A DNA stretch of 64,000 bases from Hemerocallis citrina (Eukaryota; Streptophyta; Magnoliopsida; Asparagales; Asphodelaceae): positions 143,600,697-143,664,696 of the forward strand of contig CM030360.1 of NCBI GenBank assembly GCA_017893485.1, given 5' to 3'. The notes below the pieces were generated by a model that saw only the letters and a program-made list of their open reading frames with translations, was not told the origin of the DNA and did not search any database. Each line of letters opens with the position of its first letter. Within the stretch, counting starts at the first letter, position 1. Below are positions 1 to 10,890 of this stretch, in pieces. Made by a program: the position numbers and the translations under genes.

Positions 1-2517
1 CAAGAGACGTTCGATGTACTCAGGGAGCACGATATGAGGCTCAATCCGAACAAGTGTGCGTTCGGAGTCTCGTCGGGGAAATTCCTAGGCTTTATGGTCA
101 GCCAGAGAGGAATCGAAGCGAACCCCGAGAAGACCAAGGCCATATTGGACATGGCTCCCCCAAAGAATGTAAAAGAGGTTCAGAAGCTAACAGGCCGCCT
201 TGCTTCCATAGGGCGCTTCCTTTCTAAGTCAGGGAAAAAGTGTCTTCCCTTCTTCAAAGCTCTCAGGGGGGCAAAAGGCTTCGAGTGGGGTCAGCAGCAA
301 CAAGACTCATTCGACCTAGTCAATCCTCCCCTCCTCAGCAAACCTGTTCCCGGGGAAGCCCTCTACCTCTACTTAGCCTCCTCCGAGCAGACCCTCAGCG
401 CTGTCCTCGTAAGGGAAAAAGATAAGACTCAAAATCCCATCTATTACGTGAGCAAGGTACTTCGGGATGCCGAGTTCCACAACCCAAGGATAGAGAAGAT
501 GGCATACGCCTTAGTCATGGCCGCAAGAAAGCTTCGCCCATATTTCCAGTCCCACTCGGTGGTCGTTCTTACCGACCAACCGTTGAAGCAAGTCCTTCAC
601 AAGCCGGAGACTTCCGGTCGTCTCATGAAATGGTCTATCGAGCTGAGCCAGCATGATATAACCTACCAGCCTCGGACCGCAATCAAGGCTCAGGCCTTAG
701 CTGAATTCATTGTTGAAAGCACCATTCCCGAGGTCAGTCAAGCATCAAACGGACCTCCTATTTGGACGGTATATGTTGATGGATCCGCTTGTACCGAAGG
801 GAGCGGAGCCAGGGTTATTCTAGCAGGCCCCGATGACTTCGTCCTCCAATACTCCCTCCGCATCAACTTCAAGGCCTCCAACAATGAAGCGGAATATGAA
901 GCCCTTATAGCCGGTCTCAGAATGGCTCGCAAGGCAGCGGCACAACGCCTCCGCATATTGAGTGACTCTCAGCTAGTTGTGAATCAAGTCTTGGGCGAGT
1001 ATGAAGCGCGAGATGACCGAATGGCTAAGTATCTAGCCAAGGTCCAAAATCTCATGGCTCTCTTCGAAGAGGCGCTTATTCGGCAAATCCTGAGGGAGGA
1101 AAATGCCCAAGCAGACGCTCTCTCCAAGTTAGCCTCTTCCTCCCTCCAAGGTCTCGAGCAGACCGTCTTAATTGAAGTGCTCCTGAAGCTGAGCATGGAA
1201 GAAGAAACTCCCGACTCCATGGGGTCGCTGCCGGTTCAACTTCAAGATAATTGGATGAAACCCCTGGTAGAATTCCTAAGGGATGGGCTCCTCCCCGAAG
1301 ACCCTAAGGAAGCTCGCCGAGTCAGAACCAGAGCAGAGCGGTACACCATTGTAAAGGGGGTCTTGTACAAATGCTCCTTCACACAAATTGACGGCAAACC
1401 TTATCTGAGGTGCCTATCCCCCGAACAAGCCACATACGCCTTGCAAGAGCTTCACGAAGGCATAGGCGGAGCACATTCAGGGTCTAGGTCCCTCGCCCGG
1501 AAGGTGTTGAATTATGGATATTTCTGGCCTACCCTCTTACAAGATGCCGAGCGACATGTTCGGCAATGCAGCTCTTGTCAAAAGCACTCCAACATCTGTC
1601 GCCTCCCACAAGCTCGGCTCACCACCCTATCAAGTCTTATCCCTTTCGCAATGTGGGGGATGGATTTACGAGGACCGTTCCCGCCAGCTCCTGGCCAACT
1701 CAAATTTTTAGTCGTGGCGATCGACTACTTCTCGAAGTGGATAGAGGCCGAGCCCTTGGTCACAATCACTGAGAACAAAGTACTCCAATTCTTTTGGAAG
1801 AACGTCATCTGCAGGTTCGGCGTCCCTCGAGTCCTCATAACCGACAATGGAACACAGTTTACAGGGGCCTCCTTCCGAGCTCTGTGTGAAGACCTTGCCA
1901 TCCAACAATGCTTTTCCTCTATCTCCCATCCTCAATCAAATGGCCAAGTGGAAAACGCCAATCGACAGATCCTCTCCGGTATCAAGAAGAGGCTGGATAA
2001 GTCCGCTAAAGGTTTATGGGTTGATCAGCTCCCGAACGTACTGTGGAATTACCGCACTACCAGATGGACCCCCACAGGAGAGTTGCCGTTCAACCTCACC
2101 TACGGGGCCAAGGCTGTAATCCCCCTGGAAGTCGGTGTACCCTCTCCTCGACTTATTGCTTATGAAGAAGAGCAGAATGCCAGAGAGCTCTGAGAAAATC
2201 TGGACTTGATTGATGAGCTCCGTGAAAGAGCTGCCATTCGTCAACAAAGCTATCGGAGAAGGATCAAGCTGGCCTATAATAAGAGAGTCCGTCCTACCGA
2301 TCTCAAAAAAGGGGACTTAGTCCTCAGAAAGTTAGCTATCTCCTTCCCCAGTCAGAAGAGTAAGCTAGCTCCAAATTGGGAAGGACCCTACAAGATCACC
2401 AAAGTAGTTTGGCCTGGAGCCTACCGTCTAGAAGATCTTGAAGGCAGAGAGATCCCAAGGACTTGGAATGCCGACCATCTCTTGAAGTACCAAAAGAGCG
2501 CATCAACGCCTCTCTAA
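1..2517 (+). pseudogene. pol of T1: RT end, RNase H x2, integrase
   Basis: The frame is open from base 1, so the polyprotein starts before the window. It begins in the reverse transcriptase thumb ([11 protein letters not shown]), followed by the RT-linked RNase H ([11 protein letters not shown]), a second archaeal-type RNase H ([25 protein letters not shown]), then integrase. Integrase shows the zinc-binding His/Cys region ending CSSC near 1570, core Asp in AIDYFSKW, Asp in TDNGTQF, Glu in QVENANRQI, and a GPYKITKVV end module. Translation ends at TAA 2515-2517. Damage: an in-frame TGA at 2191-2193, at a codon that is AGA in T2, and a 15-base in-frame deletion near 320 compared with T2. The enzyme would be a cytoplasmic and nuclear replication polyprotein. 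As read it is truncated before the integrase end module. Confidence 0.92.
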
Positions 2518-2689
2518 GTACCTTCGGATGTTGAACCGTCCCAGTCCTTTCAATTGTATTTTGATTTTGTTTTCTGCAATGTAATAACGGCTCGCAACTT
2601 AGAAGCAGCCAGCTAGTTGTTTTCAATAAAGGATATTTTTTCATATTCTACTTGTGAATTGCTTGTATCTCTCTGTTTTTACGTTCCTC
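2518..2689 (+). promoter_or_regulatory. 3' flank of T1 pol with AATAAA
   Basis: Non-coding stretch directly after the pol stop. It holds AATAAA at 2625-2630 in the context TTTCAATAAA. The same context follows pol in T2 (43338-43343) and lies at the matching place in T3 (23993-23998). It could be a poly(A) signal for a short sense transcript, but a retrotransposon genome must be polyadenylated in the 3' LTR, so its use is uncertain. Confidence 0.4.
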
Positions 2690-3405
2690 GTACTCTAACG
2701 ACGAGTTCAGAGTCCAACACTTGGCTCGAATCTGCTTCGTAGGCTCGCTCTAAAGTGAGCTAGAAGTGGTTCGCCATTCGGAATTGCTCCCACAACCATT
2801 GAAACAAACTCTAACGACGAGTTCGGAGTTCAACACTTGGCTCAACTCCGCTTCGTAGGTTCGCTCTAAAGTAAGCTAGAAGTGGTTCGCCATTCGGAAT
2901 TGCTCCCACAACTGTTGAAACAAACTCTAACGACGGGTTCGGAGTCCAACACTTGGCTCGACTCCGCTTCGTAGGTTCACTCTAAAGCGAGCTAGAAGTG
3001 GTTCGCCATTCAGAATTGCTCCCATAACCGTTGAAACAAACTCTAACGACAAGTTCGGAGTCCAACACTTGGCTCGACTCTGCTTCGTAGGTTCGCTCTA
3101 AAGCGAGCTAGAAGTGGTTCGCCATTCGGAATTGCTCCCACAACCGTTGAAACAAACTCTAACGACGAGTTCGGAGTCCAACACTTGGCTCGACTCCACT
3201 TTGTAGGTTCGCTCTAAAGCGAGCTAGAAGTGGTTCGCCATTCGGAATTGCTCCCACAACCGTTGAAACAAACTCTAACGACGAGTTTGGAGTCCAACAC
3301 TTGGCGCGATTCCGCTTCGTAAGTTCGCTCTAAAGTGAGTTAGAAGTGGTTCGTCATTCGGAATTGCTCCCACAACCGTTGAAACAAACTCTAACAACGA
3401 GTCCG
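2690..3405 (+). repeat. Tandem array of about 116-bp units in T1
   Basis: About six head-to-tail copies of a unit that begins CTCTAACGACGAGTTCGGAG and ends in CACAACCGTTGAAACAAA. Units start near 2692, 2809, 2926, 3040, 3155, 3271 and 3387. Copies differ by scattered single bases. An array at the same position after pol in T2 has a 110-bp unit of related sequence (GGTTCGGAGTCCAACACT), so the array is an element-family trait that changes quickly. No coding frame is supported. Confidence 0.9.
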
Positions 3406-4237
3406 GAGCTCACCACTCTCTCCTCGAGTTGCTCCTCGAACTCGTCTCCCAAATGGCTCTCTCCTAGAGCCGAGCTCTTTACTCTGCTCGTCTCCAAAGC
3501 GGGCCTCTTCTAAGCGAGTTCTGAGCTCAAAACTTTCCCATTGAGTTGCTCCTTGCACTCACTTCAAAGAATGGCTATTCCCATGGCTCTTACGAGGATC
3601 TTCCTAGCACTTCTTCTTCACCCCTAGGAGTGGAGCTCCTCTTCAAAAATCTCCAAATAGAGAGCACAACACCAGGCTTCGGAGCACTTCACCTCTCCCA
3701 TATGCCGACCCCCTTCCTCGTCGAGCTCGGACCCCTCCTCCGTTGTTGAGCTCACCTCAATGAACTCGCTTCGATGGGCTCCGCTATGGTCGAGCTACCG
3801 AGCCGAAGGGACGAGGTACCGACCTCCACATATGGAGAAAAATGCTGCCGAGCCAGTTTCACCGTCAGATTGTCTCAAAAAACGTGCTAGAACATGATGA
3901 ACGGCTCAGTTCGTGCCACGTCTCCACAAAACAACAAGATAACGTTTTCTCAAAATTTGAGCCTCTTGTCTCGTGATTCGCGCCACGATCGTGGTCAACC
4001 GTCCAGATGGAGCCACGTACCTCAGATCTGAAATCCGTACTACCGATTTACCGAACTGCAAAGTGGAGAAAAATGCACCTCAAAATCTGTGCTCGGAATT
4101 TTCGAACAGGAAGCGACACACGAACACCAAAAAAAAGAACTTTTATTAAGGAGTACAATGGACAAAAACGTTCAAGTTACAAGCCCAAGCTATTACAACA
4201 AGGTGCTACAAAAATTCCAAAGTATAATACAACTCAT
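3406..4237 (+). repeat. GAGCTC-rich stretch and box repeats, T1
   Basis: From 3406 to about 3780 the sequence is CT-rich with many GAGCTC and CTCGAGTTGCTCC words, as in the arrays of T3 and T4. From about 3780 to 4060 lies one box repeat: TACCGACCTCCACATATGG, then a GGCTCAG(A/T)TCG.GCCACG word, then ACAAGATAACGTTTTCT. The same boxes occur on the other side of the antisense gene (12225-13230). The rest up to 4237 would be the 3' untranslated part of the antisense gene. Small ORFs here look accidental. Confidence 0.6.
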
Positions 4238-4624
4238 TCAACGCTTCTTCGGGACAGGGAAGTTTCGGTTTAGAGAAATGCGAGGGCAGCGCCGCTTCAC
4301 CTCCGAGCTCGTCTCTACATCAACGAACTGAGACGCTTCCTCGGTGCTGCCTCTGACAGTGGCTCCAACCGAGGCTCCGCTAGACGAGATGGCCACGCCA
4401 CTCTGAGCGTCGGCTGGGCTCCGACGAATGATAGGTGGACGAGTCGCGAGTTCGTAGGAGATCCCCCTCTCACTCTCCTCGCGGGTGCACGAAGTGCTTC
4501 GGACGTTAATCCTCACGGGCTGAGGTTTAAGGCGAGCGACTTCCTCTTCAAGTTCGACGATCCTATCCTTCAAAGTATCGTCTTTCACTGACATCTTGAA
4601 CCGAGGAAGTTTTGCCAAGCTTGC

Positions 4625-7600
4625 TGTAACACCTCGAATTTGTGAAATACCGAAAATGTCTATTTTTATATATTTTGAGTGGTGAAAATTATTTTTGATG
4701 TATTTTATTTAAATATTGATATTGGTATGGATATTTGTGGTAGATTGGTATTAATGATATATTGGAGTTATGGGTCGAGTTTTATGTGAGGAAAAATTAT
4801 TTCCCTTATTTTCTACTTTTGGAAAATTTTATGAGACAATTTTATGCATTTGATGTTGTTAGTATTTTTTTTTAAAGTGAGAGAGTTGGGGTTATTTGAA
4901 ATACTTTGGAGGTCTGAGGGCTTATTTGTAATTAACCCTTTATAAATATTTATTTTATAATTTTTTTTAATAAAAACCCCTAACTCTCTTTTCCCTCTCC
5001 TCTCTTTCCCTTTTTCTTTTTTTCCGATCGAAGCTTGCAGCCGAACCTATTCGGCCGATCTTCCCCCGCCCAAATCCGATCAATTCCTCCATGATTTTCA
5101 AATTAGTTCTGGGGATGACTAATTGAAGGGTCCTCTACGTCGTGGCGGTGTCCGTTTTTTGAAAGAATTTCGAAAAGGTAAACCCTAGATTTTATTATTG
5201 TATAAAATTTGGTGTGGTTAATTTATTTTGAGTAAGAGTATTATGGTAGGAAGATTAGAAGATGTTGGGAAGGGTAGAGACGAGAAATTAGCAATTTCTT
5301 AAAGATTTTACAAGTTGCTAATAAATTAGGGTTTTAGGTTTGTAAAAGAGAATTATATATGTGAGAATTATCTCCGTTATAGTAGTAGAATTTTAGTAGA
5401 ACCATTAGAATAATTTGGGGGTGATTTTAGTAATTTCATGGGAAAAAAATCCCGTAGTAATTTGAATATTACGTGCAATGCACGTGTGTATCCCAGGCAT
5501 TCAATAAAATGCCTGATTGATGTTAGGATTAGTGTTATTATTTCTTGTGGTTGACTTAGATGATTTGAGCCTTAATTGCGTTGAAATTTAATAATAGGAT
5601 ATGTTAGCAAATTTGGATGTGGAACGGCGTGCTGGCACTTCGAGTCTTCACGGGATGCTATGTGAGTATATTGTATTTATAAATATTTTATATTGTGGCT
5701 GAATTTCGTGGCCTTTTGATATGTTTGGTGGGAGTTATGCCAAAAGTGGACTTTTATTGAAAATACGGATCTTTAAGGATCCAAAATGGGTTTTTGAGAT
5801 ATGTGGTAAAATTGACTTTTTTAAGTATATAAAATCTATATTATGGGTTATTGTGATGTGTTGAAGTATAAAAATTAAATATATTAAGCGGTTTATGCAT
5901 ATAATTACCCCGTGCATGTTTTTGGGTGAATAAGCCGATATAGATGATCGGGTATATGTAGAGCCTTGTATATGGGCTAGCATGATATGGATGGCTATTA
6001 TAAGATGTAGTTAGACGAAATTAGTGATTGTGGTCATGTTTTGGAAACCCATATATATATAGTGCATGTTTTGTATATAATTTGGGGCATATAGGCCCTT
6101 ATAGGCGATTTTACTTACATAGAGTATTGTGTATGGGCTAGCATGCTTTGATTGGTTGCTATGGAGTTCAGTTAGATGAAATAAGTGATTGTAGTCATTT
6201 CCCTTGGAAACTTACAAAGGTAATGTATGTGGTGATATATATATAGACGATAATGACCGGTGATGTGATAAAATACATGTTTATATTCTAATTATGTTCG
6301 AAATAAATTAATGGGTAATAATATGATATTATAATGTGATGAAGTATACATTTTGATACTTTTACGACATGGAATAACATAATATAGTTCTATTATTAAT
6401 GCTATCACGTAACGTATGCCTATATATGGTATAATGAGGTAATGAATAATATAATATGATGGTTTTATTTATTGAATGACAGGGTGTATGCATAGTGGGA
6501 CAGAATGATATGATAATTAATATCGTGGACACCGGATATGCATTAAATGGTAAGATAAAAGATAAGATGGTACGTGTTAATAAAAGGTGTTATTAATTCA
6601 CGTGATTAAAGTCCAGGTTATGGCAATTATTGAATTCATAAGTGAAATGCGTGTGTTGATAAAGTAAGCTGAAAAGATGAAATGATTAATGCTAATAACA
6701 GATGGTTTTGTTGACCAGTACCTACAGCAATTCTGGGGGTTTGGGCTAGACCTCCTAACACCCAAGGACCGGCTTGGGGTAAGTGGATCCAAACTATGTT
6801 TGGGGAAAGTGGATTTTATCGCCCAAGCTATCGGCTTGAGGCCCGGTTTTCCCTAGATGACAGCTGTCGCGAGGAAGTACCCAGTTTATCTGGGGTAAGT
6901 GGTTTTTCCCTCCTGGCTTCGGCTGGGAGGAAGTACCCAGTTTATCTGGGGTAAGTGGTTTTTCCCTCGATGACAGCCGTTGCGAGGAAGTACCCAGGTT
7001 ACCTGGGGTCAGTGGCTTTTTCCCTCTTGGCTTCGGCTGGGAGGAAGTACCCAAGTTTTACTTGGGGTTAGTGGTTCCCTCGCTAGTTCGGCTACGAGGA
7101 AGACGTAGCCTCGGATGAGAAAGACTCTGTGTGAGCATCGGGCCGCGTGTTTACTGGGCTATCGGCTATCAGTATGTTGGAATACTGTGGCTCACTGGTC
7201 GACAAACTACTAAAATAAATAAGTGTTGATAATAAATGTGGTAGTAAAGAAAGTGGTTAGTGAAATGTGAATTGTGGATGAGAAAGAAAGTAGTTGTGAA
7301 TTAAGTAAATGTGATGGAAAACGAGTTATGAGTTAGTGTATGAAAAGAAGTGATAAAAGCAGTACGTGGTTAATTTAAAATGATAGTAATAAAAGAGACA
7401 TGTGTTAATATGAATAGTACGAAGTAATTGTATTATGTGAGTGATTATTAAAGTAAAATATCGTGTGATATAAGTTGCACCTTGGAATTGTGTCAAGGAA
7501 CTACCTGCCCGCTATTTCTGTGGAAATGGTGGGAACTACCTGCCTTGGCATAATTCGCAGGGTGAGTTGGTATACTAGTGGTAATGATTAATGGAAATGA

Positions 7601-9151
7601 GAAATTAAATAAAGTGAAGATGATAAGTGATTGTAGTGAATTAATAACCAAGCTATCGGCTTGAGATGTGATGTGATATTACCCAAACTGTGTGTTTGGG
7701 GTGCGGTGATTATTACCCAAGCTATTGGCTATGGGATGTGATATGTGGTGGCCCCAGATTGTGTTTGGGGATTAAGTGAAAATGATAATAAGATTTATTG
7801 TTTATAAGAAAAAGAAATTACTAAAGTGGTGTAGTGAGTTATGAATGAGCTATAAAACGTGTTTTGATGCAATAAGAATGTGCATTCGCATAAGTGATAC
7901 AGTGGTGATGTGATGAAATGCAAGTTAATTATAATGTGTAAGGAGAAGTTATGTTTGTGTTATATGACGTGAATGAATATGGCATTAAGGGAATGAATGC
8001 ATATGTTTCTGATGTGATACATGATTTAATACACTAAAATGAATACTTGTGCTATGAAAGTGGTTATGAAAATGGTTAATGCAGAAAGTATGTTGTGTTA
8101 TGAGTTTATATCCATATAAATGGTTATTAAAGAAAGATGTAATAACATCATGTAGTTATATTCATATAATGCTATTAAGACGATACTTGTGGAAGAATGA
8201 ATATTTGGGTTAGAGAATTTAAATTGAAAAGTAATGGATTGTATGTGTATTCGTACTATGCGGATGTAAAATAAGAATATATATATACGAGGTTGAGGTG
8301 AAGTATATTATGAAATGTGGGAAGTTATGGATAATTAAACAGTTGAATGCAGGATTTGCAAAGTATTTGATATATCGTCGTATTGATGATGTTGTTGTGT
8401 TCAGGATTAAGGTTGCATTATCTTAACTTGGTATTTGGAAGTTTAAATTATTTTCTTTATACTATTTTAATTTGTTATTAGATTAATAACTATACTCACA
8501 CCAGAAATGGCTGACCCCTTAGTATTTGGGGGGTTAGGGGAGTCTGAGGACTACCCTAGATCCCCTACTGTTACAGGTTCTCATCAGTGCAGAGGTGAGG
8601 CATGGATTGGTAGGACGAAGTTTTATTTTAAAAATCTGTACTAATTAGTTATGTGAATAGTAAAATTTATGATTTAAATTGTATTATGGATGTATAAGCA
8701 TGTATATGATGATGATGAGTATAGTGTGGGGTGGTGTGGTATGTTTGTGACCCGTACCCATCTCGTTGTGGAGTACCGGGCTCTGTGGTAGGTTTTACAA
8801 GTATTTTTCTAGATTTTTACCTCGTTTTTCAAAGAAATTTATAGTTTTTATTTGATATTTGATAATCCGTTATGAGTTTGACCCCCAGAGCATTACGTTA
8901 TATTGCCTGTGTGTTTCTGCTCATTTTGGCCTGGGGAGCCCGTGAAATTATTGCGTGTATTGTGAGCTACAGAATTTTGAGCAGAATTTCGCAAGCTATT
9001 TGTGTTTCGGGGCAAAATTTACAGGGGAAACTCTGCGCAAATTTTTATTGAAATATAACTATTTTAGTTTATGTTTAAAGTGATATAGAAATTGATAGAA
9101 TTGAATTTGGAGGTTTGGTTTTCAAAAAAAAAAAAATATTGGGGTGTTACA
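4625..9151 (+). mobile_element. S1, 4.5 kb solo LTR of a chromovirus-like element
   Basis: The segment begins TGTAACACC and ends GGTGTTACA, giving TG...CA ends. It is flanked by CTTGC on both sides (4620-4624 and 9152-9156), a five-base target duplication typical of LTR retrotransposons. I see no gag or pol coding, no second LTR copy and no primer site inside, so it is a solo LTR left by recombination. Large LTRs with these ends are usual for Tekay/Del chromoviruses; that assignment is inference. It interrupts the antisense gene of T1. An AT-rich TTTATAAAT stretch near 4940 could be a TATA box. The strand is arbitrary because the ends are symmetric. Confidence 0.88.
6775..7110 (+). repeat. 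Tandem array of 56-59 bp units inside S1
   Basis: About five copies of a unit that starts GGGGTAAGTGGTTTTTCCC and ends GAGGAAGTACCCAGTTTATC. Unit starts are near 6805, 6893, 6949, 7006 and 7065. Units alternate between a CTTCGGCTGGGAGG form and a GATGACAGC form, so the array may have grown in two-unit steps. Looser relatives (ACCCAAGCTAT, GGAACTACCTGCC) occur at 7490-7790. Confidence 0.85.
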
Positions 9152-9646
9152 CTTGCGTCCCCGACACAGTCAATTATGATTCGGCAAAGGTTGGTCACTT
9201 CGATGCTTTTGTCGACCGTAACCCTCTTTAGCTGCTCAACCTTCGAAGCTAGCTCGTCGCGCTCGGCCAGTGCCGAGGTTAACTCATCCTCCTTCGCCGA
9301 GAGTTCTCCTTCGACTATCTGCAAGTGACGAATCTCAGCCAATAACTCGTTGTTCGTCTTCTCCACGTTGAATACACCTCCTAATTAACTCGATCTCGCC
9401 CTCGATACGAGCTTCGCGTGATCGCTTAAATAATTCTGTTCGCCGCCGAGCCGCTGCGGCGTCCGAACCGAGTCCGACGATCTAAAAAACCAAAGCATTT
9501 TATTGGAAGACAGGTTCTGAGCCAAACACTTAGACAAATTCGAAAAAGAAATCTTTCATTCATGTCAAAAAGAAGCGGTGGCCAGTCCGCTATAAGGCTT
9601 TACAAAAAAAAAAAAGAGAAGAGGATTTATGCAAAAGACGGGGAGA

Positions 9647-10255
9647 TCAAGGATCCACCTGGGGCGGCAGCTCGGTCACAGGTGCCTTGCCAGATGGTCC
9701 CTCGCTCCCCGTCGCCCCGGCTTGGGGGTCGACCACTACAGTCTCAGGGAAGGCAGGCACCTCCCCGTCCCGCTGATCACCCTCCTCCTCTTCTCCTTCC
9801 TGCTCTCCGCCCTCCTCCTCTTCGCCGGGCCATAGGCGATATCCCACTCTTTCGAAGCCGGGGACACGAGCCTCGACGTGGTCAAGCGCTCTCGCATAGG
9901 ACAGCTCCATGTTCCTTGCCATGTGCTTCTTTGCCTCGGCCTCAACCTCCTTCCTGGCCACCTCCGCCGCGGCGTCCCTCTCCGCCTTCGCCGCCTCCAG
10001 GGCCTTCGCCGATGCAGCCAGCTCCTCGGCAGCCTTAGCAACCTTGGCAACCTTTGCGGCGAGCTGCTCCTTCGCTCGCTCCAGGGCCATTTCAAGATCG
10101 ACAACCCGAACCTCCAAGCCCTCCGAGCGGCGCTGCTCGGCCTCGAGCTGCTTCACCGCCCTCGCCTTCTCCGCCCTGTCCTTGTCACAGAGGGCTTTCA
10201 ACTCCATCTCTTGCTCGGCAAACTCCTCAACAAGGTGGTCGAAGTGACAAGTGAC
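9647..10255 (-). CDS. Antisense gene of T1, exon 3 (coiled coil, acidic tail)
   Basis: Starts after an acceptor ATTATAG at phase 0 (VTCHFDHLVEEFA) and ends QVDP-stop at 9647. The T2 copy starts TLCHFNFLVEELA and ends KVDP-stop. A long alanine, glutamate and lysine-rich heptad region (VVDLEMALERAKEQL, AKALEAAKAERDAAAE) predicts a coiled coil, followed by an acidic stretch (EEEEGGEQEGEEEE). Just before the stop is CAG|GTGGAT, a plausible donor; splicing there would join exon 4 in phase and drop the last three residues. The protein may therefore have a short and a long form. Confidence 0.68.
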   Translation of the reverse strand, partial: VTCHFDHLVEEFAEQEMELKALCDKDRAEKARAVKQLEAEQRRSEGLEVRVVDLEMALERAKEQLAAKVAKVAKAAEELAASAKALEAAKAERDAAAEVARKEVEAEAKKHMARNMELSYARALDHVEARVPGFERVGYRLWPGEEEEGGEQEGEEEEGDQRDGEVPAFPETVVVDPQAGATGSEGPSGKAPVTELPPQVDP

Positions 10256-10331
10256 CTATAATGAATGAGCGTTAGGTGGTTGTAAGAGCCGAGTTACGGA
10301 CTTAAAGAAATTTTCAAAGAAAAATGCATAC

Positions 10332-10801
10332 CGACATGAGCGACCGAGCGATCTCAAAGGTATCGTCCCTGGTCGTCCCCGCCTTCAGAGCATCTCGGTC
10401 CTTTGGGGTCGCGAGATGCTTGACAGCCTGCATGCACATCTGCGAATCACCAAGGAAGTCGTCGTGGTTTTTCACCCGCCAGTCGGGGACGAACAGCTTC
10501 TTATGGGCCTCAGTCAAGATCTGCTTGGCCTGAGGCGTCAGAGGCGGGGCCTGCAGAGCCAGCGCCGCCGAAACCGAAAAAGCCTCACTGGCCGAGGCAG
10601 ACGAGGCCGGGGCAGACGGGTCTACAAAGACGGCCACCGACGGAGACGGCGGCTGAGGAGCAGGGGTAGGGTCGGCAACTACCGAGGGGGCCTTGGAAGG
10701 ACGGCCGGATGCGAGCCCGGCGCTCGGCTTCTTCCACTTCCTACCATCGGCGACCTTGCCTCGCTTAGACATCATTCTCATGAAGTCCATCTTCGGCGCC
10801 T
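10332..10801 (-). CDS. Antisense gene of T1, exon 2
   Basis: Bounded by an acceptor after a T-rich run (GGAACAG, 10808-10802) and a donor GTATGC (10331-10326). It takes up two bases of the split codon left by exon 1 and then runs 156 whole codons, so the frame is kept. The first half is proline, alanine and serine rich (PTPAPQPPSPSVAVF); the second half carries the best conserved block of the protein, ILTEAHKKLFVPDW and AVKHLATPKDRDALKA. The T2 copy has the matching ILTERHKQIFVPDW and AVRHLPTPKDRATLKA, which supports real coding. Role unknown. Confidence 0.7.
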
Positions 10802-10890
10802 CTGTTCCAAACAACAAAACCAAAAAACAACAAGTTAGAAGATCGCACAAAGAAGGAAAAAAAAAATGCAGCGAGATGTCAGGGGCATAC

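Larger units (their letters stand above)
4238..9481 (-). pseudogene. Antisense gene exon 4 of T1 (coiled coil), split by S1
   Basis: Coding pieces lie at 9157-9481 and 4238-4624, separated by solo LTR S1. A 3' splice site (TTTTTTAG) precedes 9481. The first piece is a charged heptad-rich stretch (ELLAEIRHLQ, LASKVEQLKRV); the second has IVELEEEVARLKP, then STSCTREESERG and RRSPADAQS, and ends PKKR-stop. The T2 copy at 45063-45944 shares these motifs in the same order, which shows that S1 entered an existing exon. A one-base frameshift near 9368 is an earlier or later defect. Function unknown. The coiled coil suggests self-association or partner binding, as inference only. Confidence 0.6.

Noticed and set aside
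2690..3405. Regular repeats as a CRISPR array
   Set aside because: Units are directly adjacent with no unique spacers, and the context is a plant retrotransposon.
9562..10038. Plus-strand Pro/Arg-rich ORFs at 9562-11561
   Set aside because: They are mirror frames of the antisense exons, which have conserved splice sites and matching motifs in T2.
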